Assembly: GCA_011799875.1 (NCBI GenBank)
Contig: CM022297.1
Location: 361,402,921 to 361,466,920, forward strand
Reading direction: 5' to 3'
DNA from: Thinopyrum elongatum
Taxonomy: Eukaryota; Streptophyta; Magnoliopsida; Poales; Poaceae
DNA: 64,000 nt
The notes beneath the pieces are model-generated. The model ran no database searches, had not been told where the DNA came from, and saw only the letters and a list, made by a program, of their open reading frames with translations. Made by a program: the position numbers and the translations under genes. Positions 21,228 through 33,822 of the stretch are shown here, one piece after another. Numbering within the stretch: position 1 is the first letter of the stretch; each line of letters begins with the position of its first letter.

Positions 21228-22871
21228 TGATACGTCTCCAACGTATCTATAACTTATGAAGTATTCATGCTGTTATATTATCATTCTTAGATGTTTTACA
21301 ATCATTTATAGCAACTTTATATCATTTTTTGGGACTAACCTATTGACATAGTGCCCAGTGCCAGTTGCTGTTTTTTGCTTGTTTTTTACATCGCAGAAAA
21401 TCAATACCAAACGGAGTCCAAACGCAGCGAAACTTTTTGGAAATTTTTTCTGGACCAGAAGACACCCGGTGGGCCAAAGAAGTACTAGAGGGGAGCTCCG
21501 AGGGGAGCACAACCCACCAGGGCACGCCTGGGGGCCCATGCGCGCCCAGGTGGGTTGTGCCCACCTCGGTGGCCTCCCGCATCGCCTCTTCGCCCTATAA
21601 ATTGCCAAATATTCCAAAAACCCTCGGGGTAACCCTAGATCAGAAGTTCCACCGCCGCAAGCCTTTGTAGCCACGAAAAAACCAATCTAGACCCCATTTC
21701 GGCACCCTGCCGGAGGGGGAAATCATCATCGGTGGCCATCTTCATCATCCCGGCTGCCACCATGATGAGGATGGAGTAGTCCACCCTCGGGGCTGAGGGT
21801 TTGTACCAGTAGCTATGTGTTTAATCTCTCTGTCTCTCGTGTTCTTGAGATGGCATGATGTTGATGTATCGCTGACTTTGTTAATATAGTTGGATCATAT
21901 GGTGTTTCTCCCTCTCTATCTTGTTGTGATGAATTGAGTTTTCCCTTTGAGATTTCGTTTTATCGGATTGAATACTTTTATGGATTTGAGAGCACTTGAT
22001 ATATGTCTTGCATATGAATACCCGTGGTGACAGTGGGGGTATTATATTGATTCACTTGAGATATGTTTTGGCACTCAACTCGCGGATTCCTGAGGTGACA
22101 TTGGGGTAATCTATGCATACGGGTTGATGCACGTTCTCGTCATTTGTTTCTCCAGTAGAAATCTTGGGGCACTCTTTGAGGTTCTTTGTGTTGGATTGAG
22201 TATTATGAATCTGAATTTGTTTTGGTGTTATTTTAGTACGAACTCTTGATAGATCGATCGGAAATAATAACTTAGTGTTATTTTAGTACGAACTCTTGAT
22301 AGATCGATCGAAAAGAATAACTTGGTGTTATTTTAGTACGAACTCTTGGATAGATCGATCGGAAAGAATAGCTACAAACAATTTCTTCTTATGTTCTTCG
22401 CTAGATAAGAACTCTGGAGTGATTCTTCATCGCACGTTGAGGGGTGGTTATGTGATCCAATTAGATTAGCGTTGTTGAGAGATTGCACTAGCAAAAGTAG
22501 GGACCCTAGGCCTCATTTTCAAGCATTGCAATACCGTTTGTGCTCACTTTTGTTACTTGCTACCTTGCTGTTTTTTATTGTTTCTATTACAAAAATCAAT
22601 ATCTACTATTATTACTACACTTTTATCACCATCTCTTCGCCGAACTAGTACACCTATATAATTTAACATTGTATTTGGTGTGTTGGGGACACAAGAGACT
22701 TTTTATTATTTGGTTGTAGGGTTGTTTGAGAGAGACCATCTTCATCCTACGCCTCCCATGGTTTGATAAACCTTAGGTCTCTACTTGAGGGAAATTTGCT
22801 ACTGTCCTACAAAACTCTGCGCTTGGAGGCCCAACACGAGTCTACAAGAACAAGTTGTGTAGTAGACATCA
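21228..22871 (+). repeat. 3' LTR (1644 bp)
   Basis: Same ends as the 5' LTR. It carries an extra block near 21481 (AGTACTAGAGGGGAGCTCCG) and the same three 51-bp repeats at 22222-22372. Confidence 0.93.
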
Positions 22872-23449
22872 AGGCGTCGCCGGGTGTGTCGTCAAGTCCC
22901 TCTCTTGCTTGGTATTGGCAGTTGTCTCCAGGCGAAAGCCTTGATTCTGCGCTGAATCAGTACGATGGCGGCGTCCTCGACGTCATATCTCTGTTGGGAG
23001 CATCGTGCTGGGAAACTTGGAGTTCCTATGTTGCGCTCCTCCGGTGTTTGCCGTTGCCCTGATCGTTCTTCCCCGGCGCAGTGCACGGTCGTCGCCGGTG
23101 ATTCCAAGACGGCGCCTTTCTCAGGTCGGATCGAGTCCTGCCATCCTCTTGCCACCTTCTTGGCTTTATGGGAGATGGTGCGTTGATAAGGGAATCTTGG
23201 AGGGAGTTGTTGTTCTTCGAAGGTGACTGACGTCGGTCCTAACGCGGCGAGGTTTTCGGTTTTGGGTAGGCTCTTTTGCGTTGTTGTTGTGTTGTCGTGG
23301 GTGGTTGTCCTTGGACTAGTCGGATGTGGAGTTATGCTATGCTCGTTGTTTGTAGCGAGTGGTAGTGGTCTTGTACTTGATATTCTCTTCTTCTATAAAG
23401 CTATGGTAGGCAATTTGCGTAATCTCGAGAAAAAAGAATTAGCGGTCCC

Positions 23450-23786
23450 TTTGCTTTTCCTAAAAAAAGCAATCTCTTTTCTGGAAAATGGCGGTGGGTC
23501 ACATGGTCAGCTCCAATTCAAAATAATGGTTCAGCTTAATTAGCAATCCACCTATTTTTTAATATAGTTGATTTCATGTTAAAAATTGATGGTCGATTAT
23601 TCTAACAACTTTACTTGGTGACGTACGTGTTATATATCCAACCTTGGCCTTAATATGTTCATATAGGCCCACTGTAGTTTTCATTATTTGATTTATTATT
23701 ATCTAGTTGATAATGTATTTTAAGTCATACAATTTTATTTAATATCGGTTTCATCATACCAAAGTTTAGTCATACAATTTGGCTTG
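23450..23786. other. AT-rich DNA without recognisable content
   Basis: Between the retroposon duplication and the next LTR element I see no ORF, TIR or known repeat. It is part of the older insertion that begins at 11333. Confidence 0.4.
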
Positions 23787-23791
23787 GTATC

Positions 23792-26700
23792 TGCCGGGGC
23801 CGGGACACGAAATCCCAGAAATTAACCCCTCGAGTTACCACCAGCCCATGATTACTGTTTCTGGTGGACACGCCCTTGTTACAGATTACCAAGCTATTAC
23901 AAGAATTGGATACAAGACCATAAAGGTCTAATGATACAACACTGATTCTGGTGGTGAATGATGGAAATGACTCGTGGTTCTCCAACGCCGATGGGGCTCC
24001 ATTCCCATAAAAACAGCTGACCCGGATAATTCCTATCCGCGTGGCCGCTAATCCTAGGCTCCGCACGGATGTCGTTGTGGTACTCCTCGTAGAACTCCTA
24101 ACCTGGCCAAGTAAATAGCCAGGGACAAGCCTGTGAGTACATTTGAATGTACTCGCAAACATCCTGAACAAGAGATATACCGAGTGCACCAGACAAAATA
24201 TAAGATCATGTTGAACCAAACTATATGCGTATGCTCATGCTGGATCATGCTAAAATGCTCATGCTGACACAAATCTAAATCATGACATGACAATAGCAAA
24301 AATGATACGGAAGTAAATATAGCATGTTAGTCATGATCAAACTTGTCAGAAATAACGCAAATGAATGCCACAGGTAGTCTAGCCAGCCCAAGTGACATTC
24401 AAAAAATAAAATAAAATAAAATAAATGCCAGTCGGGTGTCAAGTGACGCCACGGTCGGGCTTGAAGAGAAATGCCAGTCGGGTGTCAAGTGACACCACGG
24501 TCGGACTTGAAGAGAAATGCCAGTCGGGTGTCAAGTGATGCCACGGTCGGACTTGAAGAGAAATGCCAATCGGGTGTCCACAAGAGTAGTGGCGGGGCCG
24601 CCTGTAAACTCGAGGGACGCCACGAGAGGTCTTGAAAATAAAGTTGAGTGCCCGGGGTAGTCTAGCCAGCCCCTGAGACACTCAGGACATAAAATAAGAG
24701 AAACGGTTAGTCCACAATAATATGCATAATCACACTAATATTAATATGCATAGCAAAAATATTCATGGTAGCATCAGGGTGACAATAATTATTCTGCAAA
24801 ATAATTCAGGCTCAATTTAATTATTTTCCTCCGAAGACCGACACTAAGACCGACACTTGACCAACCCAGACTGTAGCCCTTAACCGCGGACACGGCTATT
24901 CAAATAGATTTAAACTCTGCAGAGGGTGTACTCTTTACCCACAAGTAAATGATTTCTTTAGTCAGTACCGTGACACTGACTAATTCCCATTACGGTCTTT
25001 GGGTTGAAAACACACCTGACCAGCACACACCAGATTAACTTTCCGGATGCCAGGAATCACCCAAAGCATCATTCAAGAAAAACTTTAAGACGGAGAGACC
25101 AACGTCCTGCATGGGATCACTATTAATACGCGCGGATTACAAGGGGTGCCCCCTCTCAGTCACAACTGGAAACACCCATGCCCCCTGACCCGATGATAGG
25201 ATTTAGTCCACCAACATGGAAACCCTCGTCGTAGCCCTCTATGTGGTGTGTGCACGGAAAGGGGTTAACAACTTACTGAACCATACCCCACCTGTGGTAG
25301 GGACAAGTGGCAGCACGAATCAAGTATGGGGGTTATTGGAACAAGACTCGATCTACGGTCGACTCAGGAGGTTAAGTTTTCCTGCAGTGGTTAGCACAAT
25401 ATATTCCTTGGTGATACCCATCAGCATCACCACCCGGCATGTCCCGACATGCCCTTACTGATCATTCTCGTCACCACGAGAAATTTCAGTCTCACGGTCA
25501 CTTTACTCGTGACTGATTCTTTCCTGCAGTTTAGTCCGGACCGGCACAGGCATATGTGACAAATAAAATAGCCATTCTTACTCATACTACAAAGATGTCA
25601 GCAAAATGGTCATGGATCATGCATGCCAAAATAGCTATATGCCAACTTTTATTTGAATTCAAATTATTCATAACACCACTATTCATGAAAATAACCAACC
25701 ATGCATTCACCCTATCAAGTGTTCAAGATGCTTGCCTTAAGTATGCAGAAGGATTGGGGCACTCCAAAAGTTTGAAAAAAATTTATCTTCCCTCCATTTC
25801 CTATTTTCAAAAATATTTAGATCACCATATAAAACAAAAATAGTGATAAAAAGTTGTCTAGAAATTTTTGAAATAAATACTAAAATAAACTAGATGAAAA
25901 ATGAAAAATAACAGAGAAAGAATCGATTCAATTGGAGTTAGTGTGAATTACTTATGGAATTTCTAAGTTGAAATAAATGATTAAATGAACCATTTAATTG
26001 ATCCAATGGAGATAAAGCTTAGGAAAAATGTTAACCTAACCTATATAAATAGAGCAAGATTTTATAAGTCTGTAGAAATTTGAATCACTGGATTTGGATA
26101 TGAAATGGATCCTGTGGAATTTGTGGAATACTACTGAAAAAGAAAAAGAAAAGGGTAGAAGTGCGCCTGAGCGCAACTTAGCCACGCGGTGCCACTGGGC
26201 CGGCCCAGCCGACCAGCTGCGCAGAGGAGGAGATGACGTCGGAGGCGTATTTGTGGATTACGCCTCCACTTATCCGCGCTAGCGCAGACCTCCAGCCACT
26301 GACGGTGGGTCCCGCTGGGCCCACCAGTCAGGTTTGACTTGTCTTTCCCCGCCTCTCTCTCCTTCGACAGAACGGGGCGAGGCCTCCGGCGATGCCCGCC
26401 GGTGAACGGCGGCGTCCCTCGGGAAGGTGAGCATGGGGGTGGGCTCGGGAGGACCTGGCGACCCTAATGAGGTGCGACACGGTCGGCGGGAAGCGAGGGG
26501 TCGCCGGCGGCAAGTTCTTCCGCGGAGCTCCGGCGAGACCCAAAGAGGGCTTTTGCCCATGGTGGATCCCGAGCTAAATTGAGCGCGGGGATGGGTATGC
26601 GGGACTATGGGGAGGCTGCTGGAGTAGAGAGTGGAGAGGGGGATGCCTAGGCGGCGCCGGAATCAACCGAGAGGTGGCAGTGGCCGTGGTGGTCGGAGAA

Positions 26701-28093
26701 AACGAGGACGGCCATCTCTGGTGGATTGGGTGCTCGGGGCGGCTCACGAGGGGGAGTAGGGGAGATGGTGGTCACGAGAGGTAGCTCGGGGGGGGGGGTT
26801 AAATAGGCCGGGGAAGGTCGGTTCCCGTGGCTTCCTAGAGAAGTCACGATGGCGGCGGCCATTAACGGCGCCGCGGAGGTAGTTGCGGTCGGTGGCGATG
26901 GTCAGTGAGCTGCAGATAACCCGAGCCGTTAGTCATTAAGACAAGGCGTGCTGGCCGGCTCGGATTGGAGCCATGCGTCGTGGGCGGCGCCGCGACAGCG
27001 ATGGGCGGCGGTCGGTGGCGGCGATGGCCGGCAATAGGGGACGAGGGGAAGTGTTGGCGGGGTACGGGCCTTCCTGGTGAAGCTTGCAGTGGATCAGAAC
27101 GAGCTGGGGAGTGGCTGTGGGAAGTGGCAGAAGCTCGGGTGCCGGTGCGGTCATAGGCGCGCTCTGGACATGTCCAGAGCACGCACCCAGTGTGCTCGAC
27201 GAAATGCCATTGGCATCAACAGGGACCCAAATGGGCCAACAATTATCAGGATGAAGTTTCATGGAATGAGAGGAGTGATGGACAAGCTGGTTTGGCCATA
27301 TGATCAAGTCCCCAGTGAAATTCAGAGAAGTGGTAAAATTTTGTCCTGCACATGGAGTGTTTGATGGAATGCCAAGGCTATCTAGGTAGTTTTGTTGGGT
27401 GTGAAATTTTGCAGAAAGGTGCTTCACTGGATGGTAGAGAGATTGGTTGGGTTGGTTTGTTATAACAAGAAAGTTGATAGTGCAAGTCCTGGAGAAATTC
27501 AGTTCTGGACCCAAATTACAGGGTGTAATTTGGTGAACTAGAATGATCCCAATGGGGTTGAAATTTTGGACTTAAGGGTTTGGTTGGAAGGACTATAAGT
27601 GGGAAAAATTTCAGGATTTTTGGGACAAGGAAAATTGGGGTTGTAGTAGGAACTCAAATACTAGACAGAATTGAAAAGAGATTGTTTCACTCAAATTTTT
27701 CAAAAGACCAAGTTTGTTTTTTTTACATAAAAGTGATTTATGGGCATCACATGACCTCCCATAATTTTTTGTGGAATTTTAAAAGATTTATTTAAAATAG
27801 TTGTAGTGCAATAGAGGCATTTCAGAATTTGAAAATGCTATTAAAAGAATAGTTTTGGGGCAAATTTTATTATGAAAATAATTCCTATAGTTATTAAAGT
27901 AGTAATGAAATGGTTTAAGAAAACTCCCAAATCCACAATATCATTTTCAAAAAGTTCTATATGGAGGAAAGAATTTTGGAAAACAGAAACAGAAAATACC
28001 CTGAAAATATCAAAAGACTTAATATAATTCAAAATTTTATTTCTGGCCAAATTTTATTTAATAAAATCCTGGTTGAATTTTTGGGGTGTTACA
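23792..28093 (-). repeat. 3' LTR of the giant-LTR element (4302 bp)
   Basis: Nearly identical in length and sequence to 29283-33585. It includes three to four 46-bp direct repeats at about 24423-24590 and a GC-rich block (26150-27180) among AT-rich DNA. Frames open in that block do not look like genes and recur in the other LTR. Confidence 0.94.
24423..24590. repeat. 46-bp tandem repeats in the LTR, three full copies and a partial one
   Basis: Unit AAATGCCAGTCGGGTGTCAA plus 26 more bases, ending CTTGAAGAG. Copies start near 24423, 24469 and 24515, with a degenerate one near 24561. The same array lies in the other LTR near 29912-30080, with a small deletion in its first unit. Confidence 0.85.
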
Positions 28094-28111
28094 AACTCTA
28101 CCCCCCTTAAG
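28094..28111 (-). other. Polypurine tract of the giant-LTR element
   Basis: On the minus strand CTTAAGGGGGGTAGAGTT lies directly before the LTR start TGTAACACC. Confidence 0.8.
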
Positions 28112-28288
28112 AAAATCTCGTCCTCGAGATTTGTTAAGGACGGAAGAATTAAATGCGTATCAAAGCAAACAATAATATGCAAAATGCAAACATAGCAATG
28201 CACTTATGATATACGCCCTAAAATATCATACAACGGTTGCGTTATGTAAACTAGCATTAGACACAGCAACAACCAAACTCGTGACCCT

Positions 28289-28957
28289 CTACGGTTCCGG
28301 ATGAGACGTTCCAGCTCTGACACTGGCTGTGTACTCTCCAAACACTCGACGAGAGTAGCCAGAAGAGGGGGACTGGCCATTCTGCTGGTCGTCCCCTAGG
28401 ATTCTTGGATTACTTCCCAGGACTGCTGACAGAATAACTGATGGTTCTACACTCCCCCTTACTAGTGGGTGTTGAGCAATGGCTCTCCTTGTAATGGAGA
28501 GTTCCCTGGCAACTTGGGTGAGCAGTGACTCTTGTGCGGCCACAAAATGCACGAAGTTTTCCAGGGCAGGGTTTTGCTCGTGCTCGGAGTTGGCAAAATG
28601 CATCCCTTTATCGTAGCTGGATCTGGATGGATAGTAGAAAAATGAGCGATTGTGAGTTCTTGAATCTTGGTGGCGAAGTTGGGCAATGGCTTCTCTAGCG
28701 GTATACTGGATGGCTTGATATTCACCAGCCATTACTCTTCCCGTGAATCGGTGAGAGTGTTCTTGTGCCAAAGCCCTTCCATTAATAGATATTGTGGCCC
28801 AAAACTGGGTGAGGCCATTGCGATCCCTTGCTTGGTACACCACATATTGTGGTGATTCTTCCAAACCATGGGCACGTCAGGTGATGTTAGAGAGTATGCG
28901 GACGAAGCCATCAAGCTCCGGCGCGGTGGTCTCGTGGTAGATGAGGGAACGAGGCAT
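28289..28957 (-). pseudogene. Unrecognised internal ORF of the giant-LTR element (about 222 codons, one TGA)
   Basis: From ATG 28957 (MPRSLIYHETTAPELDGFV) the frame runs to a TGA near 28877 (after ILSNIT) and then on in the same frame through RAHGLEESPQYVVYQARDRN, FWATISINGRALAQEHSHRF, AIQYTAREAIAQLRHQ and a Ser/Gly-rich tail to a stop at 28289. No gag, protease or RT motif is seen. The single nonsense codon fits a C-to-T or similar point change in an otherwise kept frame. It is the only coding region in an element whose mobility must come from elsewhere. I know no function for it; a captured host domain is one possibility. Confidence 0.55.
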
Positions 28958-29266
28958 CTTGGTGGTTTGAATTAAAGTGAGAATGAAGGCCGTGCTGTGC
29001 TGTGCTGAGGCAGGGCTTCCTTTATAGGCTAGTCGAGTCTTCCATTGCACGCTAGCGGATGGAACAACGCAGGTGTCGGCCACAGGCACACGGCCTATGG
29101 GCTAGGATGGTAGGTTTGGCACCGACTATCAATAAAGATGTCGGCTGGCCACTGTGCAGGCTCTATCAGATGGAATGGGCTGACTATGGATAGGAAAGGA
29201 TGTGGATGGTGTGGAAACCTAGGGATAGTGACCAGCCTAAGATAGGATTGGCCAATGGTCAACCTG

Positions 29267-29278
29267 GCTCTGATACCA
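29267..29278 (-). other. Primer-binding site, initiator tRNA-Met type
   Basis: Minus strand TGGTATCAGAGC, four bases inside the LTR edge at 29283, is the standard complement of the plant iMet tRNA 3' end. Confidence 0.88.
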
Positions 29279-29282
29279 AGGC

Positions 29283-32200
29283 TGCCGTGGCCGGGACACG
29301 AAATCCCAGAAATTAACCCCTCGAGTTACCACCAGCCCAGGATTACTATTTCTTGTGGACACGTCCTTGTTACAGATTACCAAGCTATTACAAGAATTGG
29401 ATACAAGACCATAAAGGTCTAATGATACAACAGTGATTCTGGTGGTGGATGATGGAAATGACTCGTGGTTCTCCAACGCCGATGGGGCTCCATTCCCACA
29501 GAAACAACTGACCCGGATAATTCCTATCCGCGTGGCCGCTAATCCTAGGCTCCGCACGGATGTCGTTGTGGTACTCCTCGTAGAACTCCTGACCTGGCCA
29601 AGTAAATAGCCAGGGACAAGCCTGTGAGTACGTTTGAATGTACTCGCAAACATCCTGAACAAGAGATATACTGAGTGCAGCAGACAAAATATAAGATCAT
29701 GTTGAACCAAACTTTATGTGTATGCTCATGTTGGATCATGCTAAAATGCTCATGCTGACACAAATCTAAATCATGACATGACAATAGCAAAAATGATATG
29801 GAAGTAAATATAGCATGTTAGTCATGATCAAACTTGTCAGAAATAACGCAAATGAATGCCACAGGTAGTCTAGCCAGCCCAAGTGACATTCAAAAAATAA
29901 AATAAAATAAAAGAAATGCCAGTCGTGTCAAGTGACGCGACGGTCGGGCTTGAAGAGAAATGTCAGTCGGGTGTCAAGTGACACCATGGTCGGACTTGAA
30001 GAGAAATGCCAGTCGGGTGTCAAGTGATGCCACGGTCGGACTTGAAGAGAAATGCCAATCGGGTGTCCACAAGAGTAGTGGCGGGGCCGCCTGTAAACTC
30101 GAGGGATGCCACGAGAGGTCTTGAAAATAAAGTTGAGTGCCCGGGGTAGTCTAGCCAGCCCCTGAGACACTCAGGAAATAAAATAAGAGAAATGGTTAGT
30201 CCACAATAATATGCATAACCACACTAATATTAATATGCATAGCAAAAATATTCATGGTAGCATCAGGGTGACAATAATTATTCTGCAAAATAATTCAGGC
30301 TCAATTTAATTATTTTCCTTCGAAGACCGACACTAAGACCGACACTTGACCAACCCAGACTTTAGCCCTTAACCGCGGACACGGCTATTCGAATAGGTTT
30401 AAACTCTACGGAGGGTGTACTCTTTACCCACAAGTAAAGGATTTCTTTAGTCAATACCGTGACACTGACTAATTCCCATTACGGTCTTTGGGTTGAAAAC
30501 ACACCTGACCAGCACACACCAGATTAACTTTCCGGATGCCAGGAATCACCCAAAGCATCGTTCAAGAAAAACTTTAAGACGGAGAGACCAACGTCCTGGA
30601 TGGGATCACTATTAATACGCGCGGATTACAAGGGGTGCCCCCCCTCTCAGTCACAACTGGAAACACCCATGCCCCCTGACCCGATGATAGGATTTAGTCC
30701 ACCAACATGGAAACCCTCATCGTAGCCCTCTATGTGGTGTGTGCACAGAAAGGGGTTAACAACTTACTGAACCATACCCCACCTGTGGCAGCGAGAAGTG
30801 GCATCACGAATCAAGTATGGGGGTTACTGGAACAAGACTCGATCTATGGTCGACTCAGGAGGTTAAGTTTTCCTGCAGTGGTTAGCACAATATATTCCTT
30901 GGTGATACCCATCAGCATCACCACCCGACATGTCCCGACATGCCCTTACTGATCATTCTCGTCACCACGAGAAATTTCAGTCTCACGGTCACTTTACTCG
31001 TGACTGATTCTTTCCTGCAGTTTAGTCCAGACCGACACAGGCATATGTGACAAATAAAATAGCCATGCTTACTCATACTACAAAGATGTCAGCAAAATGG
31101 TCATGGATCATGCATGCCAAAATAGCTATATGCCAGGTTTTATTTGAATTCAAATTATTCATAACAACACTATTCATGCAAATAACCAACCATGCATTCA
31201 CCCTATCAAGTGTTCAAGATGCTTGCCTTAAGTATGCAGAAGGATTGGGGCACTCCAAAAGTTTGAAAAAAAATTATCTTCCCTCCATTTCCTATTTTCA
31301 AAAATATTTAGATCACCATATAAAACAAAAATAGTGATAAAAAGTTGTCTAGAATTTTTTTAAATAAATACTAAAATAAACTAGATGAAAAATGATAAAT
31401 AACAGAGAAAGAATCAATTCAATTGGAGTTAGTGTGAATTACTTATGGAATTTCTAAGTTGAAATAAATGATTAAATGAACCATTTAATTGATCCAATGG
31501 AGATAAAGCTTAGGAAAAATGTTAACCTAACCTATATAAATAGAGCAAGATTTTATAAGTTTGTAGAAATTTGAATCACTGGATTTGGATATGAAATGGA
31601 TCCTGTGGAATTTGTGGAATACTGCTGAAAAAGAAAAAGAAAAGGGCAGAAGTCCGCCTGAGCGCAACTTAGCCATGCGGTGCCACTGGGCCGGCCCAGC
31701 CGACCAGCTGCGCGGAGGAGGAGATGACGTCGGAGTCGTATTTGTGGATTACGCCTCCACTTATCCACGCCGGCGCGGACCTCCAGCCACTGACGGTGGG
31801 TCCCGCTGGGCCCACTAGTCAGGTTTGACTGGTCTTTCCCCGCCTCTCTCTCCTTTGACAGAACGGGGCGAGGCCTCCGGCGATGCCCGCCGGCGAACGG
31901 TGGTGTCCCTCGGGAAGGTGAGCTTGGGGGTGGGCTCGGGAGGACCTGGCGACCCTAATGAGGTGCGGCACGGTCGCCGGGAAGCGAGGGGTCGCTGGCG
32001 GCAGGTTCTTTCGCGGAGCTCCGGCGAGACCCAAAGAGGGCTTTTGCCCATGGTGGATCCCGAGCTAAATTGAGCTTGGGGATGGGTATGCGGGACTATG
32101 GGGAGGCTTCTGGAGTAGAGAGTGGAGAGGGGAGGCCCAGGCGGCGCCGGAATCAACCGGGAGGTGGCAGTGGCCGCGGTGGTCGGAGACGACGAGGACG

Positions 32201-33585
32201 TCCATCTCCAGTGGATTGGGTGCTCGGGGAGGCTCACGACGGGGAGTAGGGGAGATGGTGGTCACGAGAGGTAGCCTCGAGGGGGGGGGGTTAAATAGGC
32301 CCGGAAGGTCGGTTCCCGTGGCTTCCCAGAGAAGTCACGATGGCGGCGGCCATTTACGGCGCCGCGGAGGTAGTTGCGGTCGGTGGCGATGGTCAGCGAG
32401 CTGCAGATAACCCGAGCAGTTAGTCATTAAGATGAGGCGTGCTGGCCAGCTCGGATTAGAGCCACGCATCGTGGGCGGTGCCGCGACAGCGACGGGCGGC
32501 GGTCGGTGGCGGCGGTGGCCGGGAATAGGGGACAAGGGGAAGTGTCGGCGGGGTACGGGCCTTCCTGATGAAGCTTGCAGTGGAACAGAACGAGCTGGGG
32601 AGTGGCTATGGGAAGTGGCAGAAGCTCGGGTGCCGGTGCGGTCATAGGCGCGCTCTGGACATGTCCAGAGCATGCACCCAGTGTGCTCGACGAAATGCCA
32701 TTGGCATCTACAGGGACCCAAATGGGCCAACAATTATCAGGATGAAGTTTCATGGAATGAGAGGAGTGATGGACAAGCTGGTTTGGCCATATGATCAAGT
32801 CCCAAGTGAAATTTAGAGAAGTGGTAAAATTTTGTCATGCACATGGAGTGTTTGATGGAATGCCAAGGCTATCTAGGTAGTTTTGTTGGGTGTGAAATTT
32901 TGCAGAAAGGTGCTTCACTGAATGTTAGAGAGATTGGTTGGGTTGGTTTGTTGTAACAAGAAAGTTGATAGTGCAAGTCCTGGAGAAATTCAGTTCTGGA
33001 CCCAAATTACAGGGTGTAATTTGGTGAACTAGAATGATCCCAATGGGGCTGAAATTTTGGACTTAAGGGTTTGGTTGGAAGGACTATAAGTGGGGAAAAT
33101 TTCAGGATTTTTGGGGCAAGGAAAATTGGGGTTGTAGTAGAAACTCAAATACTGGACAAAATTGAAAAGAGATTGTTTCACTCAAAATTTTCAAAAGACC
33201 AAGTTTGGTTTTTTTTACATAAAAGTGATTTATGGGCATCACATGACCTCCCATAATTTTTTGTGGAATTTTAAAAGATTTATTTAAAATAGTTGTAGTG
33301 CAACAGAGGCATTTCAAAATTTGAAAATGCTATTAAAAGAATAGTTTTGGGGCAAATTTTATTATGAAAATAATTCCTATAGTTATTAAAGTAGTAATGA
33401 ATTGGTTTAAGAAAACTCCCAAATCCGCAATATCATTTTCAAAAATTTCTATATGGAGGAAAGAATTTTGGAAAACAGAAACAGAAAATACCCTGAAAAT
33501 ATCAAAAGACTTAATATAATTCAAAATTTTATTTCTGGCCAAATTTTATTTAATAAAATCCTTGTTGAATTTTTGGGGTGTTACA
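29283..33585 (-). repeat. 5' LTR of the giant-LTR element (4303 bp)
   Basis: Partner of 23792-28093, one base different in length, with scattered substitutions and small indels. The near-equal length argues for a fairly recent insertion compared with the other elements here. Confidence 0.94.
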
Positions 33586-33776
33586 GTATCATGTGCGACC
33601 TCCAATAATAAATGCCACTGAACTTGTTTAGACTCGCTAAGCTTTTGATGGTTTAAAAGTTATCAAAAAATGTGAAAAAAATAGTGGATCATCACTTTAA
33701 TATATATTGATTATCTTGATGATTCCCCCGTAAAAAAAACTATCTTGATGATTATATTAAAGGGCTCTTCATTCTG

Positions 33777-33822
33777 GAATTTTGGTTAAGCTCAATGACC
33801 TTGAAATCATTTTGGTGTTGGA
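33777..33822 (+). pseudogene. Second PAC copy: intron 3 fragment between two insertions
   Basis: TTTTGGTTAAGCTCAATGAC matches PAC intron 3 near 6868-6888, and the following bases match the intron across the empty site of the MITE found in the first copy. The stretch ends in the duplication of the next retroposon. Confidence 0.75.

Larger units (their letters stand above)
15716..22871 (+). mobile_element. Non-autonomous gypsy-type LTR retrotransposon, 7156 bp
   Basis: Two LTRs in direct orientation, a tRNA-Asp-type PBS after the first, a polypurine tract before the second, and a perfect AGGCG duplication (15711-15715 and 22872-22876). The internal domain of 3.9 kb has one 231-codon ORF and no gag, protease, RT or integrase, so it must be moved by another element. 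The PBS type and the post-ORF sequence TTGGGAGACAACCCAAC are shared with Athila-like elements. Confidence 0.9.
13482..23435 (+). mobile_element. LINE-like retroposon (about 1.42 kb) split by two LTR insertions
   Basis: Bounded by a perfect 14-bp duplication GAATTAGCGGTCCC at 13468-13481 and 23436-23449, with a short A-rich tail (CTCGAGAAAAAA) before the right copy. Its own sequence is 13482-14118, 15489-15715 and 22877-23435. It is GC-rich and shows no RT or ORF1 motif in any frame. The 3' end runs TTCTTCTATAAAGC, then GCGTAATCTCGAG, similar in style to plant L1 tails. A non-autonomous LINE derivative or retroposed transcript fits. The frames that stay open through it look like compositional accidents. 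Confidence 0.75.
23792..33585 (-). mobile_element. LTR retrotransposon with giant LTRs (4.3 kb each, internal 1.2 kb)
   Basis: Perfect GTATC duplication at 23787-23791 and 33586-33590. On the minus strand the LTRs start TGTAACACCCC and end in TGCCxxGGCCGG-type sequence read in reverse. PBS and polypurine tract are in place for minus orientation. About 88 percent of the element is LTR. There is no gag, RT or integrase, so it is non-autonomous (LARD-like in design, but with the internal domain reduced to one small ORF). The lineage cannot be fixed without pol; an iMet PBS is not decisive. Confidence 0.92.

Noticed and set aside
26094..27514. Gene-like GC-rich block inside the giant LTR
   Set aside because: The same block recurs at 31585-32800 in the other LTR; the frames differ between copies by indels, so selection is not evident.
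23792..33585. Segmental tandem duplication of a 4.3-kb genomic segment
   Set aside because: The TG...CA ends, GTATC target duplication, PBS and polypurine tract show that the two copies are LTRs.
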